From NCBI RefSeq assembly GCF_001431415.1, contig NZ_LDJI01000002.1, forward strand, positions 1 to 64,000: a DNA stretch of 64,000 nt, read 5' to 3'. This DNA comes from Stenotrophomonas humi (lineage in GTDB: Bacteria; Pseudomonadota; Gammaproteobacteria; Xanthomonadales; Xanthomonadaceae). The notes under the pieces were generated by a model. That model made no database searches and was not told the origin of the DNA. It worked only from the letters and a program-made list of their open reading frames with translations. A program made the position numbers and the translations under genes. Positions 60,337-64,000 of the stretch are shown here, one piece after another; within the stretch, counting starts at the first letter, position 1; each line of letters starts with the position of its first letter.

Positions 60337-63024
60337 ATGAACTGGTTGAACGAGATGCTTAACAACGACACGAACCCCCTGGAAACCCAGGAGTGGATCG
60401 AGTCGTTGAAGGCCGTTATCGATGTCGAGGGCCCCGAGCGCGCGCATCAGTTGTTGGAAGGCATGGTTGAGCTGACCCGTCGTTCGGGTGCGTTCCTGCC
60501 GTTCTCTCCCACCACCGAATACGTCAACACCATCGCGCCGCAGCTGGAGGCCAAGAGCCCCGGCAACGCCGAGCTGGAGTGGCGCATCCGCTCGATCATC
60601 CGCTGGAACGCGATGGCCACCGTGGTGCGTGCCAACCGCAAGCCGGGCGACCTGGGCGGCCACATCGCCTCGTTCGCCTCCGGCGCAACGCTGTACGACG
60701 TGGGCTTCAACCACTTCTGGCGCGCCCCGAGCGACACCCATCCGGGCGACCTGCTTTTCATCCAGGGCCACAGCGCCCCAGGCATCTATGCGCGCTCCTT
60801 CCTGGAAGGCCGCATCGACGAGCAGCAGCTGGACAAGTTCCGCATGGAAGTGGACGGCGGCGGTCTGTCGTCGTATCCGCACCCGTGGCTGATGCCCGAT
60901 TACTGGCAGACCCCGACCGTGTCGATGGGCCTGGGCCCGCTGGCCGCCATCTACCAGGCGCAGTTCCTGCGTTACCTGGAAAACCGTGGCCTGATCGAGA
61001 AGTCCGACCGCAAGGTGTGGTGCTTCATCGGTGACGGCGAGTCGGACGAGCCGGAAACCCTCGGCGCGATCGCGCTGGCCGGCCGCGAAGGCCTGGACAA
61101 CCTGATCTTCGTGGTCAACTGCAACCTGCAGCGCTTGGATGGCCCGGTACGCGGCAACGGCAAGATCATCCAGGAACTGGAAGGCGTGTTCCGTGGTGGC
61201 GGCTGGAATGTCATCAAGCTGCTGTGGGGCGGTTACTGGGATGCCCTGCTGGCCAAGGACACCAATGGCGTCCTGAAGAAGCTGATGATGGAAACCGTCG
61301 ACGGCGAATACCAGAACTGCAAGGCCTTCGGCGGCGCGTACACGCGCGAGCATTTCTTCGGCAAGTACCCGGAAACCGCTGCGATGGTCGCCGGCCTGTC
61401 CGACGACGACATCTGGCGCCTGAACCGTGGCGGCCACGACCCGCACAAGGTGTACGCCGCCTACCACCAGGCCGTGAACACCAAGGGCATGCCGACCGTG
61501 ATCCTGGCCAAGACGGTCAAGGGCTACGGCATGGGCAGCGCCGGTGAGGCACTCAACCCGACCCACCAGACCAAGAAGCTGGACGACGAGTCGGTGCGCC
61601 ATTTCCGCGACCGCTTCAACATCCCGGTCACCGACGAGCAGCTCAAGGACGGCCAGGTGCCGTTCTACCACCCGGGCCCGGATTCGCCGGAAGTGAAGTA
61701 CCTGCAGGAGCGTCGCGCTTCGCTGGGTGGCTACCTGCCGCAGCGTCGCCAGAAGGCCGACAAGTCCTTCATCGCACCGAAGCTGGAAACCTACGAGCGC
61801 CTGCTCAAGGAATCGGGCGAGCGCACTTACTCCACCACCATGGCCTTCGTGCAGACGCTGAACATCAGCCTGCGTGACAAGGAGCTGGGCCCGCGTCTGG
61901 TGCCGATCGTCGCCGACGAAGCACGCACCTTCGGTATGGAAGGCCTGTTCCGCCAGATCGGCATCTACGCGCCGTACGGCCAGAAGTACAAGCCGGTCGA
62001 CGCTGACCAGCTGATGTACTACCGCGAAGACCAGAGTGGCCAGGTGCTGCAGCAGGGCATCAGCGAGCCGGGTGCCATGTCCTCGTGGATGGCGGCCGGT
62101 ACCAGCTACTCGGTCAGCAACGTGCCGATGCTGCCGTTCTACATCTACTACTCGATGTTCGGCTTCCAGCGCATCGGCGACATCGCCTGGCAGGCAGCGG
62201 ACATGCGTACCCGCGGCTTCCTGCTCGGCGGCACCGCCGGCCGCACCACGCTCAACGGCGAAGGCCTGCAGCACGAAGACGGCTTCAGCCACATCGTCGC
62301 CGGCGGCATCCCGAACGTGCGCAGCTACGACCCGACCTTCGGTTACGAAGTCACTGTGATCCTCCAGCACGGCACCAAGGCCATGATGGAAGACCAGATC
62401 GACGAGTACTACTACATCACCCTGATGAACGAGAACTACGCTCACCCGGCCATGCCGGCAGGCGCAGCCGAGGGCATCATCAAGGGCATGTACCTGCTCA
62501 CCGACGCCGGCAAGCCGAAGAAGGGCGAGCTGCGCGTGCAGCTGCTGGGCAGCGGCACCATCCTGCGCGAGGCCATTGCAGCGGCCGAACTGCTGGACAA
62601 GGATTTCGGCGTGACCGCCGACATCTGGAGCTGCCCGAGCTTCAACGAACTGCGTCGCGATGGTTTCGACGCCGAGCGTTGGAACCGCCTGCACCCGGAA
62701 GCCGAACAGCGCAAGCCGTACGTCACCCAGCTGCTGGAAGGCCGCCAGGGCCCGGTCATCGCCGCAACGGACTACGTGCGCGCCTACACCGACCAGATCC
62801 GCGCCTTCGTGCCGAGTACGTACTCGGTCCTGGGCACCGACGGCTTCGGCCGCTCGGACACCCGCGCCAACCTGCGTCGCTTCTTCGAGGTTGACCGTTA
62901 CTACATCGCGCATGCAGCGATTGCCGCGTTGGCGAAGGACGGGAAGATGACGGCAAAGGATGTCGCCCGGGCGATCAAGCAGTATGGGATTGATCCGGAG
63001 AAGGCTAATCCTGTTGGGGTTTGA
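60337..63024 (+). CDS. aceE: pyruvate dehydrogenase E1 component, homodimeric type
   Basis: 895 residues, close to E. coli AceE (887). The thiamine-diphosphate motif GDGESDEPETLGAIALAGREGLDNLIFVVNCN (in sections) lies around residues 229-260. N-terminal PGDLGGHIASFASGATLYD and GHSAPGIYARSFLEGR and C-terminal TDGFGRSDTRANLRRFFEVD are typical. It decarboxylates pyruvate and transfers the acetyl group to the E2 lipoyl domain. The ribosome binding site is GGGAG. The E2 and E3 genes are not directly downstream; a terminator follows, so aceE is monocistronic here. Confidence 0.98.
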   Translation: MNWLNEMLNNDTNPLETQEWIESLKAVIDVEGPERAHQLLEGMVELTRRSGAFLPFSPTTEYVNTIAPQLEAKSPGNAELEWRIRSIIRWNAMATVVRANRKPGDLGGHIASFASGATLYDVGFNHFWRAPSDTHPGDLLFIQGHSAPGIYARSFLEGRIDEQQLDKFRMEVDGGGLSSYPHPWLMPDYWQTPTVSMGLGPLAAIYQAQFLRYLENRGLIEKSDRKVWCFIGDGESDEPETLGAIALAGREGLDNLIFVVNCNLQRLDGPVRGNGKIIQELEGVFRGGGWNVIKLLWGGYWDALLAKDTNGVLKKLMMETVDGEYQNCKAFGGAYTREHFFGKYPETAAMVAGLSDDDIWRLNRGGHDPHKVYAAYHQAVNTKGMPTVILAKTVKGYGMGSAGEALNPTHQTKKLDDESVRHFRDRFNIPVTDEQLKDGQVPFYHPGPDSPEVKYLQERRASLGGYLPQRRQKADKSFIAPKLETYERLLKESGERTYSTTMAFVQTLNISLRDKELGPRLVPIVADEARTFGMEGLFRQIGIYAPYGQKYKPVDADQLMYYREDQSGQVLQQGISEPGAMSSWMAAGTSYSVSNVPMLPFYIYYSMFGFQRIGDIAWQAADMRTRGFLLGGTAGRTTLNGEGLQHEDGFSHIVAGGIPNVRSYDPTFGYEVTVILQHGTKAMMEDQIDEYYYITLMNENYAHPAMPAGAAEGIIKGMYLLTDAGKPKKGELRVQLLGSGTILREAIAAAELLDKDFGVTADIWSCPSFNELRRDGFDAERWNRLHPEAEQRKPYVTQLLEGRQGPVIAATDYVRAYTDQIRAFVPSTYSVLGTDGFGRSDTRANLRRFFEVDRYYIAHAAIAALAKDGKMTAKDVARAIKQYGIDPEKANPVGV

Positions 63025-63040
63025 TTCTGGGTTCTGAGAT

Positions 63041-63068
63041 AAAGGGCGGCCATAGGCCGCCCTTTTTT
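63041..63068 (+). terminator. rho-independent terminator of aceE
   Basis: AAAGGGCGGCC / GGCCGCCCTTT with an ATA loop runs into six T residues, 17 bp after the stop. Confidence 0.93.
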
Positions 63069-63132
63069 GTTTCGGAACTGAGATAAGCTCCATCATCCAT
63101 GGAATGTATCTCATCAGGGGCGGGGGCCGGGC

Positions 63133-64000
63133 ATGGGAGGCTTGACTGTAGTTTTTAAGAGGGTTGTTGAAAGCGACGACCTATGGATTGGGCTGGCGGT
63201 TTCAGCCGTGTGCACAGTCGTTGGGGTCATTTGGCGATATCTGCCAAAACTGTTGGCTCTTATCCGAAAGAAGACTTACAGGGACTACGCAAGTTCGACA
63301 TCCTTCGGGGAGGACGAACTTGAACTAGCTTTGGAGGGATATGTGCATCATCAAGGGATGACTACGGATCCCAGCACTAGGCTCGACTTGGCAGACGCGC
63401 TGGCCGTCCAGCGGCGATCTCTGTTCACTATGCTTGACGAAATAGTGATGGACTCAAGAACGGCGAAGCATGTATTCATTTTCGCCGATTGTGGCATGGG
63501 AAAGACCACTTTTTTGATCAACTACTTCCACAAGAGGCAAGCAAAGCTCAAGAAGCAAAAGCTCTCAATGGCCTTGGTCTCGTTATCCAGGTCTGGTTAT
63601 CTCGACGAGATACGTGCAATCCCTCAAGAGCGCCACGCCAGTACGGTACTACTGATGGACGCTTTCGACGAGGATCCGCTGGTTTTCGATGGGGTCGCAA
63701 AGAGGCTCGATGCCATCATCGACTTAACATCCTCTTTTCGATCCGTGGTTATCAGTTGCAGAAGCCAGTTCTTTGCAACCGATGATGACATTCCTGTACA
63801 AACCGGTGCTGTTCGAACCGGTCCGACTCCCTTGGGCGCATCAAAAGAGTACGAATTCTCTCGCCTTTACATCGCGCCCTTCGATTCAATTCGTGTCCGG
63901 AAATACTTGCGTGTAGCTTTTCCTGGGCTGCGTTCATGGAGAAAGCGTGAAAGAGCACGCGAAATGCTTGCTCGGGTGCCAACGTTGGTCATGCGCCCGA
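63133..64000 (+). CDS. membrane-anchored NACHT-type NTPase (partial, cut by window end)
   Basis: The first 289 residues of an open frame that continues past the window. One membrane helix spans about residues 17-35 (LWIGLAVSAVCTVVGVIW), then a basic stretch. The NTPase core has Walker A FADCGMGKTTF (Lys124, Thr125), Walker B TVLLMDAFDED (Asp176, then the NACHT-typical extra acidic pair Asp179-Glu180) and the sensor segment VVISCRSQFF (about 205-214). A winged-helix-like APFDSIRVRKYL follows. NACHT STAND proteins include bacterial anti-phage sensors. Base composition is visibly lower in GC and codon use more relaxed than in aceE next door, suggesting horizontal acquisition. The start is ATG 63133 after a GGGGCCGGG stretch. 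The C-terminal sensor domain is not visible. Confidence 0.83.
   Translation, partial: MGGLTVVFKRVVESDDLWIGLAVSAVCTVVGVIWRYLPKLLALIRKKTYRDYASSTSFGEDELELALEGYVHHQGMTTDPSTRLDLADALAVQRRSLFTMLDEIVMDSRTAKHVFIFADCGMGKTTFLINYFHKRQAKLKKQKLSMALVSLSRSGYLDEIRAIPQERHASTVLLMDAFDEDPLVFDGVAKRLDAIIDLTSSFRSVVISCRSQFFATDDDIPVQTGAVRTGPTPLGASKEYEFSRLYIAPFDSIRVRKYLRVAFPGLRSWRKRERAREMLARVPTLVMRP

Noticed and set aside
60274..63114. Minus-strand frame of 946 residues opposite aceE
   Set aside because: An antisense shadow of aceE; it starts inside the aceE terminator region and has no domain.

Overview
The window is a GC-rich chromosomal segment, roughly 65% GC by eye, from a gammaproteobacterium. The most likely source is the Xanthomonadaceae, and Stenotrophomonas or a close relative fits best. 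Supporting features are a homodimeric AceE, a cyoABCD quinol oxidase operon followed by SCO, a Xanthomonas-type H-NS-like protein, a DUF3247 (Sm-like) protein, an STN-type TonB receptor under ECF sigma/FecR control, and a subclass B3 metallo-beta-lactamase. The genus call is inference. No rRNA, tRNA, CRISPR array, transposase or prophage gene was seen.

Layout. 1-1.6 kb: a gene-poor stretch and an orphan lipoprotein. 1.8-3.1 kb: a glutaredoxin plus a dioxygenase-type ferredoxin reductase with no oxygenase nearby. 3.3-8.5 kb (minus): H-NS-like protein, SCO, cyoDCBA. 8.7-12.6 kb: two MocR regulators flanking a two-gene thioredoxin-fold cassette, with matching inverted-repeat operators before the first regulator and before the cassette. 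12.8-14.4 kb: isochorismatase-family hydrolase divergent from a GlxA-type regulator. 14.6-21.8 kb: ECF sigma, FecR, TonB receptor and two THI5/NMT1-like binding proteins. 22.4-25.4 kb: methyltransferase, YkgJ-type protein, a small hypothetical protein and a secreted alpha/beta hydrolase. 25.6-28.0 kb: a LytS/LytT-like two-component pair. 28.3-31.3 kb (minus): B3 beta-lactamase and small conserved genes. 31.4-34.9 kb (minus): cutA, dsbD, tlpA and an overlooked 42-residue membrane protein. 35.0-39.3 kb: a five-gene type IV pilin/minor pilin operon ending in a very large PilX-like beta-rich pilin. 39.5-41.7 kb: groES-groEL with a textbook sigma-32 promoter. 41.8-45.2 kb: LysR, Ogt, GST and LLM oxidoreductase. 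45.4-51.2 kb (minus): acyl-CoA ligase, thiolase and crotonase, with a LysR gene upstream. 51.6-55.1 kb: trxC, a GspM-like fragment, aroG with an aromatic-codon attenuator, a GIY-YIG protein and a YegP-like protein. 55.5-60 kb: I78 inhibitor-like lipoprotein, linear amide hydrolase, outer-membrane barrel, and a PadR/siderophore-interacting protein pair. 60.3-63.0 kb: aceE. 63.1-64.0 kb: the start of a visibly AT-richer membrane NACHT NTPase cut by the window edge.

The two strongest discoveries are as follows. (1) The NACHT/STAND-type gene at the 3' edge has an N-terminal membrane segment. It belongs to a superfamily known for anti-phage defence and is probably the entrance to an accessory island. 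(2) A complete transcription attenuator lies ahead of aroG. Its 26-residue leader peptide carries seven consecutive Phe/Tyr/Trp codons and is followed by mutually exclusive antiterminator and terminator helices. Other items worth checking are duplicated N-terminal domains in DsbD, paired 22-bp-spaced palindromes before padR, an orphan TonB/binding-protein cassette without a permease, and a terminator-like hairpin just downstream of the groES sigma-32 promoter.
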